Part shown: positions 1 through 11,841 of the stretch, in pieces | How the letters are laid out: the number at the start of each line of letters is the position of its first letter | Position numbering within the stretch: position 1 is the first letter of the stretch | NCBI RefSeq assembly: GCF_036588685.1 | Contig: NC_086380.1 | Location: forward strand, 35,850,692-35,914,691 | DNA: 64,000 bases | Source: Mytilus trossulus | Taxonomy: Eukaryota; Mollusca; Bivalvia; Mytilida; Mytilidae | Reading direction: 5' to 3' | Made by a program: the position numbers and the translations under genes | The notes under the pieces: generated by a model | What the model saw: only the letters and a program-made list of their open reading frames with translations | Told to the model about the DNA's origin: nothing | Databases searched by the model: none

Positions 1-289
1 CTTGTTTTTTCATGAGTGTGAAAAATTGTATAACACATGTGTATTATTGACTCTATGTTGTCCAAAAGATGTCTAAAGGTGCTCTGTGTGGTTGTCTCAT
101 TTATTACATGTATAGCCTGAAGCTTCACATTATAAATAAAACTTTCATAAAAATAAAGAGAAAAAGTATTTACCTGTTACTAGTACTATAACTATGGTTA
201 CATGGCATCATATCAATTTGGCCAATTTTTAGACATGTAAAGGGACAGTTCTTTTTGTCTACCATCCAATATGTGTTATTATTTTTCAG

Positions 290-389
290 GAAAAGTTCTA
301 TCAATGTTTATTAATTTTCAGGAAAATTTCTATCAATGTTTATTATTTTTCAGGAAAATTTCTATCAATGGGATATGGTTTTGTGGAGT
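290..389 (+). repeat. Three tandem 32-bp copies of the RBM19 3' splice site
   Basis: The acceptor sequence TTTTCAGGAAAA with its following TTCTATCAATG occurs three times. Candidate exon starts are at 290, 322 and 354, exactly 32 bp apart. Only the last copy runs into readable RRM sequence (GYGFVEYM). Because 32 is not a multiple of three, use of either upstream acceptor would change the reading frame, so 354 was chosen as the exon start. Confidence 0.85.
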
Positions 390-3300
390 ATATGAAAAAA
401 CAGAGTGCTGAAAAGGCCATGAAAATCTTGCAACATACTGATTTAGATGGTCATCAGCTAGAACTGAAAATTTCAAACAAAGCTACCATGTAATATACTT
501 ATTATAATCAATTATGGTTGTACAACCTTCTCTCTCCTATAAGTATTGTGTATCTATAGGAATTTTGTGCCATTAAAATAAATACATTCTTTCTTTTTCT
601 AAACACCATATACAAATCAATCTCATGTTAACATCAGCAAATGAATTTGAATCTATTTTTAATTATCATGCCCCTTTAATGGTCATTTATGTTTTCAGTC
701 TGTTTTTGGTTGGTTCGTCTATTTGTCCTTCCATTCGTTTCTCCATCAGTTTGTCTGTCTGTCTGTCCCCCTTCAGATTAAAGTTTTTGATGAAGTTGAA
801 GTCCAGTCAACTTGAGAATTAGACAGTCAATTAGTACATATCTTCCCTATGCTATGATCTTTCTAATGTTAATGCCAAATTAGAGTTATGACCCCTATTT
901 TACAGTCCACTGAACTTAGAAAATGAAAGTGCCCGTAAAGGCATCTGTGTACTACATGCACATTCATGTTTTTAATTGCCAACAAAAAACTTATTTATTT
1001 AATATATTCATAATTTCATGTTTGCAGTCAGCCAGGTGTAGAGAAAAAAAAGAAACAGTCAAAGAAAGAAATCAAAACTTCTAAGATTTTAGTAAGGAAT
1101 GTACCCTTTGAAGCTACACGGAGAGAAATATATGAGCTTTTTAAGTAAGTGCAGAATTTTATAAACATAACATAGCTTAAAGTACAATGCACCAACCAGT
1201 ACATACTTTATAACACGAAACTGGTTATAAAATTCGGCAGTACAAAGTTAATTCTGGTAAAATGGACAACAGAACGTATCCAGCAGTCTAGGAATGCTTT
1301 GGTTATCAATACAACTGCAATTTTATAACCTTGCCTTCTAATAAAGACATGCATTTTTTATACGACGACAAAAATTGAAAAAATTGAAAACTTTTTGGTC
1401 GTATATTGGTATCACATTGGCGTCGTCTTCAACTATTTAATCACAATCCAAATTCAGAGCTGTATCAAGCTTGAATGGTGTGTCCATACTTGCCCAAATG
1501 TTCAGGGTTTGAACCCTATGGTCGTATAAAGCTGTGCCCTGCTGAGCATCTGGTTATTACAAGCTGAAAACACTGACAGATAACAAGTAAATTATAAATT
1601 AATAGTTGTCTCATTTGTAATAATAGCACATCTCCTAATTATATATACCGGTAAGCCAGAAATGTATCTTGTCATTTTTCCATTCATTTTGATTAAATAT
1701 GTATACATGTCAGCTTTTACATGTATGTCTTAAAAGACCAAATATTATAAATGTGTGTAGGTTGAAATCGCATGTTTTGTTATCATATTGTAATATATAT
1801 CTCTGCTACTACTTTTAGAGTGTTTGGTGAATTGAAGTCTGTCAGATTACCCAAGAAACTTAGTGGTACTGGATCACATAGGGGATTTGGCTTTGTAGAT
1901 TTTTTAACCAGACAGGACGCTAAGGTAAGAATTTTCAAAAGTCCTGTATGAAAATAAGATATTGATGACTGTTAATAAGACAACATCCTCCAGAGAGCCA
2001 AGTGAAATAGAAGAAAGGAACTATAAGTCACTTGACTGCCTTCAACAATGAGCGAAACTTGTGCCTCATATCAAGCTATAAAAGGTCCCAATTTGGCACA
2101 TGCAAAATATTTGAAGTGAGATATCTAATGGCTTGAAAGGTATACAAAACAATTAAATAATGAAGAGCAACTAAGGTATAGAGCAACAAACAACCACTCA
2201 ATTACAGGCTCCTGCTATGGGACGAGTCAATCATGTAAGATGGGGCCTTACCCTCCCCTAAACCTAGGACAATGATTCAACTGAACAACATAAGACCAAA
2301 TTGTACCAGCAATAAACAAAAAGCTTATTGGATAAACTGCAAGTCATACATTATCATGCTCCTGAATTGAATGTCCATTCACTTTCTTTTGAATGATCAG
2401 TTTTGTGTAATTTTATCAGTTAAAAAAATTGTGAGTCTGGAAATATGATTATTAGTATCAGTTTACCACAGATTTACCCAAATTTTGGTTAAAACAAGGG
2501 TTTGCAATAAAGCAATTAGGGTTATCATTTGTTTGGAAAAGATACAAATTAATTTTTAAGGAATTCTGCCCAAACCTGTGCTATGAGCCGTTTTAAACTT
2601 GCTGTGAGGTTAGACTTTTCTGCTCAGTGTTGAAGGCCTCACTGTGACTTAAAATGAAGAACAGCAATACAAGTTCTGTTCCTCTGCTTATTGAGTTTTG
2701 TGCTTAATGATTTTGTGTCATGGATGGATATTCCATATCCTTTCCTTTCTATTCAGTAGGTGTATTGTTAGCTATTGTCCTTCAAAGTTGTGGCTATTGT
2801 CCATCTAAGTTGTGGCTATTGCCCTTCAAAGTTGTGGCTATTGTCCTTCTAAGTTGTGGCTATTGTCCTTCTAAGTTGTGGCTATTGTCCATCTAAGTTG
2901 TGGCTATTGTCCTTCAAAGTTGTGACTATTGTCCTTCTAAGTTGTGGCTATTGTCCTTCTAAGTTGTGGCTATTGTCCATCTAAGTTGTGGCTATTGTCC
3001 TTCTATGTTGTGGCTATTGTTCATTTAAGTTGTGGCTATTGTCCTAAGTTGTGGCTATTGTCCATTTAAGTTGTGGCTATTGTCCTTCAAAGTTGTGACT
3101 ATTGTCCAACTTAGTTGTGGCTATCATTCTAAGTTGTGGCTATTGTCCTTCTAAGTTGTGGCTATTGTCCATCTATGTTGTGGCTATTGTCCTTCAAAGT
3201 TGTGACTATTGTCCATCTAAGTAGTGGCTATTGTCCTTCTAAGTTGTGGCTATAGTCCTTCTAAGTTGTGGCTATTGTCCATCTAAGTTGTGGCTATTGT

Positions 3301-5418
3301 CCTTCAAAGTTGTGACTATTGTCCATCTAAGTTGTGACTATTGTCCATCTAAGTTGTGGCTATTGTGCTTCTAAGTTGTGGCTATTGTCCTTCTTAGTTG
3401 TGGCTATTGTCCATCTAAGTTGTGGCTATTGTCCTTCAAAGTTGTGGCTATTGTCTGTCTAAGTTGTGGCTATTGTCGTAAGTTGTGGCTATTGTCCTTC
3501 AAAGTTGTGACTATTGTCCATCTAAGAAGTGGCTATTGTCCTTCTATGTTGTGGCTATTGCCCTTCGAAGTTGTGGCTATTGTCCTTCTAAGTTGTGGCT
3601 ATTGTCCTTCTAAGTTGTGGCTATTGTCCATCTATGTTGTGGCTATTGTCCTTCAAAGTTGTGACTATTGTCCATCTAAGAAGTGGCTATTGTCCTTCTA
3701 TGTTGTGGCTATTGCCCTTCAAAGTTGTGGCTATTGTCCTTCTAAGTTGTGGCTATTGTCCTTCTAAGTTGTGGCTATTGTCCATCTATGTTGAGGCTAT
3801 TGTCCTTCAAAGTTGTGACTATTGTCCATCTAAGTAGTGGCTTTTGTCCATCTAAGTTGTGGCTATTGTCCTTCAAAATTGTTGACTCTATGAACTTTTA
3901 AGAGGTACAAGTTTTCAATAAATTGGAAGTAAAATATCAAGCATACTGAAAATGTGTCACATGCTTGCACATGTATATAAACCAGATGAAGTTTGATACA
4001 TATCAAAAATCTGTGACTGAAATCTATTATGGACAAAAAAGTAAACCAATATGCAACTCTCCTTGGAGTGAGGTGTACAAATGTTCTAGCAAAATGATCA
4101 GAACCATTGTTCATTTCGTTCATAGAAAACAATTTGGCTTTTATTTTGGTCTGATGTTGCAGAAATTAAACATACCTCTGCACCACTTAAATTAAAGGTC
4201 TAAAAAATAATCTGTTTTACTTTAAAATGAATAGAACTTATGTTAATTTTACAGAGAGCATTTGCAGCACTGTGTCATAGTACTCATTTGTATGGTAGAC
4301 GTTTAGTTCTAGAATGGGCTGAGAGTGCTGAAGATTTGGATGAATTACGTAAAAAGACAGCAGAACATTTCCATGACGGTATGTTGGGATTAAAATATTA
4401 AGGGCTGAAGCAGAAAATACTATGTTCCCCCTCCACCAGTGAGGCATTTTTTTCTATGAGGGGTTGTATTTACATGTATGTACTTCAGGGACAGATCCAG
4501 CCATTTGAAAAAGGGGGGGTTCCAACCCCCCGAACCCCCCCCCCTTGGATTGGATCCACCAATGACTTTTTGTACCAAAATCAGATGTTCTCTCCAGACA
4601 CTCCAACTTCTTTCACCAATACAAAATGACTGTCATGAAATAAATCCCATCAATTAATCAATTATTTGAGTACTAGTATCTCAAAAGGGTCCTTATGATA
4701 TAATAAAAATAAAGGAAACATGATCAATATGAAAATGATTTATAGTTCAAATTACTTTAAAACAATATGTTAATTTTTGATGACTTTGATTATTTTATAA
4801 CGTTATCTATTACTAGCATCATGTTATTTATGCAGTTGCACATTTTAAATAATTAAGTTAGTAGATTATTAATGTAATATTTGAAAAGATACAATGGTGA
4901 TTTTATATTTGGTATTGATTCTTCTATTCCCAGTGATTGTTCTGAAATATGCATGAGACATTTGATACTGGAGGGTTCATGTTTGTTTAACTATGCAGAT
5001 CATCCAATTTTTCTAAAATGAATGGTACAAAATATGTTTCGCCACCGCAAATTGTTTTTTATTCTTCAGAACACTAATTTCTTTGACATTGTTTTCAATG
5101 AATTAAATTGTAAATGCCTAAACATTGAAATTCATTTAACAATTAAAAATGTGAAAAAGAAAAAAAATCAGAATTTATGGCAATAGAACAAATTAACATT
5201 CTGGTCCTCATGATAAGCTGAACCGCATTGAAGTAGATTTTTGTTAAAAACCATTCTTGTGGCATATCATTTGTTTTTAAAAGTAATATTCTTGTGTCAA
5301 TGAAAATTTGAAATCTTACAAATTGTATGTAATTAATTCATATTTTGTAGATGGTCCAAGGAAGAAGATGAAGAAATCAAGTATAATGGAACAGTTGGAA
5401 TCTTCAGAATTGAAATGA
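354..5418 (+). CDS. RBM19: RBM19 (Mrd1 orthologue), last five coding exons
   Basis: Partial gene; the 5' exons lie before the window. Exons read by eye with GT-AG borders: 354-489, 1028-1144, 1819-1924, 4255-4378 and 5351-5418 (TGA). After two bases of a split codon they give 182 in-frame residues. The first exon ends an RRM, with the RNP1-like motif GYGFVEYM. The next three exons build the last RRM: RNP2 is [11 protein letters not shown]1 is RGFGFVDFL, followed by [16 protein letters not shown], which I recognise as the conserved end of RBM19. A lysine-rich tail (PRKKMKK) closes the protein. Family knowledge: RBM19/Mrd1 is a nucleolar protein with about six RRMs that binds pre-rRNA/U3 snoRNA contexts in 18S rRNA maturation. 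Intron three here (1925-4254) contains a long minisatellite. Identity is firm; exact splice sites are predicted. Confidence 0.92.
664..975 (-). repeat. Dispersed repeat R2, antisense copy in RBM19 intron
   Basis: The reverse complement matches the R2 family seen at 27841, 31126, 33709 and 42585. It carries GTACACAGATGCC near one end, then AACTTCATCAAAAACTTTA and a run of GACAGACAGACAAA towards the other. Intron sequence only. The 65-residue frame at 625-822 falls across it and is not a gene. Confidence 0.7.
1350..1556 (+). mobile_element. Short internally deleted copy of repeat R1
   Basis: It begins TTTTTTATACGAC followed by GGCGTCGTC, then jumps directly to the end module TTTAATCACAATCCAAAT, through GGTCGTATAAAGCTG, to GCATCTGGTT. 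These are the two ends of the 1.9-kb element at 7233-9177 with the interior missing. The ends carry short inverted repeats (TATACGAC / GTCGTATA). It lies in an intron of RBM19. Confidence 0.7.
2766..3885 (+). repeat. 22-bp minisatellite, about 50 copies
   Basis: A head-to-tail array of the unit AAGTTGTGGCTATTGTCC plus TTCT, CATCT or TTCA variants, inside the intron before RBM19 exon 4255-4378. Some units are shortened, for example where GTCC runs straight into TAAG. Three units make 66 bp, so short open frames (such as 3378-3767) appear in the array. They are by-products of the period and not genes. Confidence 0.95.
4483..4560. repeat. Poly-G / poly-C hairpin
   Basis: A run of seven G followed by TTCCAA and runs of six and ten C gives a strong potential stem-loop. 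It lies in the last RBM19 intron. The rest of that intron up to 5350 is AT-rich and shows nothing else. Confidence 0.6.
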
Positions 5419-5586
5419 AAATTGATTGTAACGCTTGAGAAAAACTTCAATGTAAATGCTGCACAAAAATTTTACAAAAAAAAACCATCATTTTCTACGT
5501 GAAGTATTGCATACATGGGTTCATGGACATTTAACAAGAATAACAGATTGTCAAGTGGAAGATATTGAATGTGACTAAAACTTGTC

Positions 5587-5592
5587 AATAAA
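5587..5592 (+). promoter_or_regulatory. Polyadenylation signal of RBM19
   Basis: A canonical AATAAA 169 bases after the RBM19 stop codon, the first suitable hexamer downstream. The transcript probably ends within some tens of bases of it. Confidence 0.7.
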
Positions 5593-5759
5593 AATTGAAT
5601 TTTAGTTGCATATCTTGGTCTATATGTTATTCCATTTTATGCAACATTGGGTGGCACATAGTTTAAATGATGCCTTCCACCATTTAGAAGTCGTTCTCAT
5701 TTTAATTATTTTGATAGTATTAGTCTATGGAAGAGTTATTTTTTGTCATTAACCAGATA

Positions 5760-6640
5760 TATTGGAACTTTGCAAGGTCTGCATGATTTTCAAAAAGGGT
5801 TCACCTGACCTTGACAATATTTCATGGATAAGTGATCATGGTTACGATTTTTTTGAAAAGTCTGCATATCAACTATATTTGGTGAATGGATTCTAAGGAA
5901 TATATGGTTGTGTGTCATTGAGCTAGTTTTTATGGTTCAATAATCTGTTTAAATTCTGGCCGTGCTGGACCCTTGTGAGTGGTCAACACCTCCTTGTAAT
6001 AGTGAGATCAGTTATAAAAAGATAGGTAATGATTTCCATCGAGACAACTCTCCAAAGATACCACACGACCCAGAAATTAAAATCTACAGTATGTCCTTCA
6101 ACAATGAACAAAGCCATTACAGCAAAGCCAGCTACAGACATTCAAAATAATGAACAAAAACAAACATGTAACACAGGGCCAACATGCCAGTTTCTCATAT
6201 ACACGATAAGTAGTAGGCCAACTATATTTGATGAATGGTTTGATTGTAAGGTGTACATATCTGTTTTTCAGAGTTATCCTACTTGGAGCTCATTTTAATG
6301 GATTATTGTCAATGTTATGTGTTGTAAAAGACTTTCATACTTATCTAGTTGTCCTATTGCTATAAACTATGTAACAGTATCTGAAAAACTGACCTAATCA
6401 AAAGAGAGTTATTTTCAAAATCTATGGTGCTTTACTAATATATTTAGTCTATATTGAGTGCAAAGAATGTACTTCTAGCAGGCTTTATTTGACTGTGCCA
6501 TAATATAGCTTGTTTTTATAAAACCTGTACCTAGATGGTTTGATAATCATCATAACCTGCAGTTCTTGGTGCTGATGAGAATTTCAATGATATACATTTC
6601 TATTTCAATATATATTTAAGACCAGCAAAAATATGTGAAG
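5760..6640 (+). repeat. Degenerate tandem repeat (TTCACCTGACCTTGA type)
   Basis: Decayed units contain a TTCACCTGACC phrase and phrases of the type TATTTGGTGAATGG...TTGTAAGGTGTACAT. The same unit is better seen at 24290-25495. Two short frames here (5962-6150, 6029-6298) have no recognisable protein features and are left out. 6641-7232 is unique-looking AT-rich sequence in which I see nothing. Confidence 0.5.
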
Positions 6641-7232
6641 CAATTTCTTTCAACCCTTTGATTTCAGTTGCAGCAAGCAAGACTTGGAGACACTGTTCCC
6701 CCAGTGGCAGCTTCAATTAACAACCAAAATGCAATGTATTTCAGAATGATGACTCTCTGGATGCCATATATTATGAATATTGTTGCATGTCCACCATCAC
6801 CATTGTTTCACGATTCAGACCTTTAAAAATATTTTTTATAATTTAAAATTCTCTTCTTATATGCAATAGGATGGATATTTTTGGTATAGGCCTACCTTTC
6901 AAGGTTCTCTTGCATGTAAAGCAATTTTTTACTTTACCTTGACCTAGTGTCAACATTATATATCAAATACAGTAGCCATAAGGGCTCCCGCCCATTTGGT
7001 TTATGTAATGTTACGTAGGGTGTACATGTATAGGTTGCAATTCTGTTAATGAAGAGTACAATTTTCCATTGTCCTTTAGTGGCTAAAACAGTGAAGTTTG
7101 GTGAAAAATTATATCACAGAACCGTGACCTTATTTTCAGTTCATTGCCCAATATCAAGTTTTTGTACAAAAGATAATTTTCTCAACTGTATTTGGTCTGT
7201 GCATCTTTGGCAGGTATAATCCGACCATGACC

Positions 7233-9177
7233 TTTTTTTATACGACCGCAAATTTTGAAAAAATTTTCGTCGTATATTGCTATCACGTTGGCGTCGTCGT
7301 CCGAATACTTTTAGTTTTCGCACTCTAACTTTAGTAAAAGTGAATAGAAATCTATGAAATTTTAACACAAGGTTTATGACCATAAAAGGAAGGTTGGTAT
7401 TGATTTTGGGAGTTTTGGTCCCAACATTTTAGGAATTAGGGGCCAAAAAGGGCCCAAATAAGCATTTTCTTGGTTTTCGCACTATAACTTTAGTTTAAGT
7501 TAATAGAAATCTATGAAATTTTGACACAAGGTTGATGACCACAAAAGAAAGGTTGGGATTGATTTTGGGAGTTTTGGTTTTAACAGTTTAGGAATTAGGG
7601 GCCAAAAAAGGTCCCAAATAAGCATTATTCTGGGTTTTTGCACAATAACTTTAGTTTAAGTAAATAGAAATCAATGAAATTTAAACATAATGTTTATGAC
7701 CACAAAAGGAAGATTGGTATTGATTTTGGGAGTTTAGGTCCCAACAGTTTAGGAATTAGGGGCCAAAAAGGGACCCAAATAAGCATTTTTCTTGGTTTTC
7801 GCACCATAACGTTAGTATAAGTAAATAGAAATCTATGAAATTTAAACACAAGGTTAATGACCATAAAAGGAAAGTTGGTATTGATTTTGGGAGTTTTGGT
7901 CCCAACAGTTTAGGAAAAAGGGGCCCAAAGGGTCCAAAATTAAACTTTGTTTGATTTCATCAAAATTGAATAATTGGGGTTATTTGATATGCCGAATCTA
8001 ACTGTGTATGTAGATTCTTAACTTTTGGTCCCGTTTTTGAATTGGTCTACATTAAGGTCCAAAGGGTCCAAAATTAAACTGAGTTTGATTTTAACAAAAA
8101 TTGAATCCTTGGGGTTCTTTGATATGCTGAATCTAAAAATTAACTTAGATTTTTTATTATTGGCCCAGTTTTCAAGTTGGCCCAAATCGGGGTCCAAAAT
8201 TAAACTTTTTTTATTTCATCAAAAATTGAATAAATGGGGTTCTTTGATATGCCAAATCTAACTGTGTATGTAAATTCTTCATTTTTGGTCCCGTTTTCAA
8301 ATTGGCCTACATTAAGGTCCAAAGAGTCCAAAATTAAACTAAGTTTGATTTTAACAAAAATTAAATTCTTGGGGTTCTTTGATATGCTGAATCTAAACAT
8401 GTACTTAGATTTTTGATAATGGGCCCAGTTTTCAAGTTGGTCCAAATCAGGATCTAAAATTATTATATTAAGTATTGTTGAATAGCAAGTCTTTCCAATT
8501 GCACAGTATTGTGCAATGGCAAGAAATATCTAATTTCACAATATTGTGAAATAGCAATTTTTTTTTAATTAGAGTTATCTTTCTTTGTCCAAAATAGTAA
8601 GCAAGAAATATCTTATTGCAAGAATTTTTTTTAATTGGAGTTATCTTTCTTTGTCCAGAATCAACTTAAATCTTTGTTATATACAATATACAATGTATAT
8701 TCACTTTTTACTACCAACTGGTAAATTTAAATAATCTTTACCATTCAGTAATAACAAGCAGTTTTTTTTACATCTTAATATTTTATAATGTATTTAAATG
8801 AGTAGTTATTGTTGCAAACTCCATTAGAATATTTTAATTGAGATTAGTTTTGGAATAAGGGAAAGGGGGATGTGATTAAAAAATTGGGTTCAATTTTTCT
8901 CATTTGAAATTTCATAAATAAAAAGAAAATTTCTTCAAACATTTTTTTGAGAGGATTAATATTGAACAGCATAGTGAATTGCTCTAAGAGAAAACAAAAA
9001 TTTTAAGTTCATTAGAACACATTCATTCTGTGTCAGAAACCTATGCTGTGTCAACAATTTAATCACAATCCAAATTTAGAGCTGAATCCAGCTTGAATGT
9101 TGTGTCCATACTTGCCCCAACCGTTCAGGGTTCAACCTCTGCGGTCGTATAAAGCTACGCCCTGCGAAGCATCTGGT
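7233..9177 (+). mobile_element. Repeat element R1, longest copy, with tandem core
   Basis: The element starts TTTTTTATACGACCGC and has GCGGTCGTATAAAGC near the far end (9141), so short terminal inverted repeats of 11 bases are visible. The core has two tandem arrays. The first is about four units of roughly 155 bp (7300-7930), each with CTATGAAATTT, GACCA-AAAAGGA and GGAATTAGGGGCC. The second is about two units of roughly 250 bp (7945-8460), each with GATATGCTGAATCTAA or GATATGCCGAATCTAA. Shorter duplications of a CAATATTGTG phrase follow at 8490-8660. No transposase frame is present, so this is a non-autonomous element of unknown class. Other copies: 1350-1556, 23195-23760 (antisense) and 29140-29400 (antisense, decayed). 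Confidence 0.75.
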
Positions 9178-9479
9178 TTTAGTGGTGCGCAAGTCAATAG
9201 AAGTATTTCATAATTTGGAATGTTTCTTGTAACATAATAGATCACATAAAAATTGATTACGCAAGTTTTGGAATTTTCATACCCTCTCAGAAGTACTGTA
9301 TTTGTTTGTCATATGCATTACTACACGATTTTTCCGTTTCCAATAACTACTTTTCCATGTTTTAATTGTGATGATTGGAACGTGTTCAAAATTAATTTAC
9401 AAATGTTTTCATCTTTCTATTCTTAGCTGAAAATAATGCAAATGATCATGTGTCTTCTTTGGTGAAGGTTGGTACCTAT

Positions 9480-10070
9480 AAAAGCATTTAAACCAGCTGC
9501 ATTGGTTTGCACCTGTCCCAAGTCAAGAACCTGATGTTCAGTTGATGTGGTTCAAAAGTGTTTCTTGTTTTTGTATATAGTCATTGGTTAGAGGTATAGG
9601 GGGAGGGTTGAGATCTCACAAACATGTTTAACCCCGCCACATTTTTGCACCTGTCCCAAGTCAGGAGCCTCTGGCCTTTGTTAGTCTTGTATTATTTTAA
9701 TTTTAGTTTCTTGTGTACAATTTAGAAATTAGTATGGCGTTCATTATCACTGAACTAGTATATATTTGTTTAGGGGCCAGCTGAAGGATGCCTCTGGGTG
9801 CGGGAATTTCTCGCTACATTGAAGACCTGTTGGTGACCTTCTGCTGTTGTTTTTTTTATTTGGTCGGGTTGTTGTCTCTTTGACACATTCCCCATTTCCA
9901 TTCTCAATTTTATATTTGGGGCCCTTTATAGCTTGCTGTTCGATGTGAGCCAAGGATCTGTTATGAAGACTTCTTTGCCTCTAATGGTTTACTTTTAGAA
10001 ATTGTGAATTGGATGGAGAGGTGTCTCATTGGCACTCATACCACATCTTCTTGTATCTACATTTGAACAT
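9480..10070 (+). repeat. Mosaic of high-copy dispersed repeats including R3
   Basis: It contains two copies of a TTTGCACCTGTCCCAAGTCA phrase (9507 and 9644), then GGGTTGTTGTCTCTTTGACA (9864; also at 55264), then the R3 segment: GGGGCCCTTTATAGCTTG ... GGATGGAGAG ... CACTCATACCACATCTTC, ending near 10052. These modules recur elsewhere in the window, which marks them as dispersed repeats. The order of modules resembles a SINE-like or short composite element, but no A/B-box tRNA head was identified. Confidence 0.6.
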
Positions 10071-11841
10071 TATTTGAAAATTCAATCAACTCTATAGTGA
10101 CAATATTTTCTCCCTGAATTGATAAAGTCCCAATACCAACAAGTGAATCTGTGAGCTATTGCTCGCTAGTAATACCTAGCTGCCAGTTCTTCAGTGTCTA
10201 CCCCATATTCTAATTATCTTTATTTTCCAGAATGCAGCAGATAGACATGACACAGTAATGATCAGCATGTTTTACTGTTAAAAGCATGACATTTTACAAA
10301 TTTATCATATATAAATGTATTATCTAGAATAATCTATGCTTTGAAACTATCAATAATGGTGAGAGAGAGAAGATTGTGAGATTTGATCACAACACCAGAC
10401 AGCCAGACTAAACAAACAATATAAAAAATAATCACAAAAATTATCTTCTCTTATTATATCAGATCATTTAACAAATCACTCATAACTACAGTTAGGTTTT
10501 AATTAGTTCAGATTTTTGTTTCAAATAATTTCTACCACAAGAGTGAATTTCCAGATTGTCATGGTAACATTTCAAGAATAAAGTTTGTTTTCAACGTTCC
10601 ATTTATAAATGTCTACATGTCAATTAATATTCAAACACCTTTTTTCTTCCAAAAGCCAATTTTCTAGCGATGTTTCAGAACTGTCACTGTACTGCTGTTA
10701 CGGAGAAGAACGAGGTACAACATTGTGTGCTGCTGTTTTAAGTAAACATCCAATACTGTTTCCTTTTCACACTTAATTAAAAAGTACATATAAATATAAT
10801 AAACTCCATCAAATTGTCTACACTATATATGAACAATAGATATTACAATTTTAATCCAGGTAAAGAGATATCTCAACCCTCAACAAGAAGGAATATCAAT
10901 CGAAATGCACAAGGATTTTGTCAAAAAACATGATAAAGATGACGTTAGGATATTTTCTAGGTGTACTGGCCTAATTCCAATCAAAATACATCCAGATTTC
11001 AAATTTAACTGCTTTCCTTCTTATAAGCACTATAATATTCAATTTCAATTTGGAGGTACAGATTTGGGGAATAGATATTTGTTAAACATGAAAAATTTAG
11101 TAGAATAGAGAATTTCAACATCAATTTACCTGGTTACAACTGTCTGAATTCTGATAATAAATAAATGGACACATATATATCATGCATTTTGACAATATCG
11201 CAATAATAATGTCACAGATATCCCCACAAAAAAAAGTTCAAATACACACCTGCTTTTCCAAATCTAGGTTACGTGTCACAATAGTATCAAAAACGTCACA
11301 GATGAAAGTATTTGGTCCTCTTACTAGTATACAACAAGTCACCATTTTTCCAAAGCACAATTACGAAAGCAATGAAAATAACCTACTACTGTTAAAGAAA
11401 GGTATTTGATAAAAAAACAAAAAAGACCAGAAAGAAGCATGGAATACTATGCAACTAAGATAGAGCACTTCAAATAGACACAGGGAATATGAAAATTATA
11501 AAATAAAGTAAATGATAGCTACTTTCAAGGTGCTAAATCGACAACAATGCAAAAGTACATTGAGTCATGTGCACTGAAAAAAAATCTATAGCTGACAAAT
11601 ATTCCATGCTTCACATACTAATGAGATTTCTGAACAATACAAAGAAAGATTACAAATGGGGGGCAATACAGGGTACGTCACAGTTACAACCTGTAGGAAT
11701 ATGGTCTTTTTTAAACTATTCCATGTGACGTAAGCAGGTGACCTTTTCCTCATTTCCATACAGATGATGTCTTCAATCACACTAATGTGTCAATTTAATA
11801 AAAATTTGAATAATTCATCGTTAACTAGGTCACTACATTCC
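10071..11841. other. Non-coding; probable 3' UTR and flank of the 14-3-3 gene
   Basis: AT-rich, with no convincing coding frame or repeat. Sequence just below 11842 must include the 3' UTR of the minus-strand 14-3-3 gene. I could not identify its polyadenylation signal with confidence. Frames at 10905-11108 and 11182-11409 show no recognisable protein. Confidence 0.5.

Noticed and set aside
3378..3837. Two overlapping frames of 129 and 80 residues rich in cysteine and tryptophan repeats
   Set aside because: They lie wholly in the 22-bp minisatellite; the 22-residue periodicity follows from three 22-bp units.
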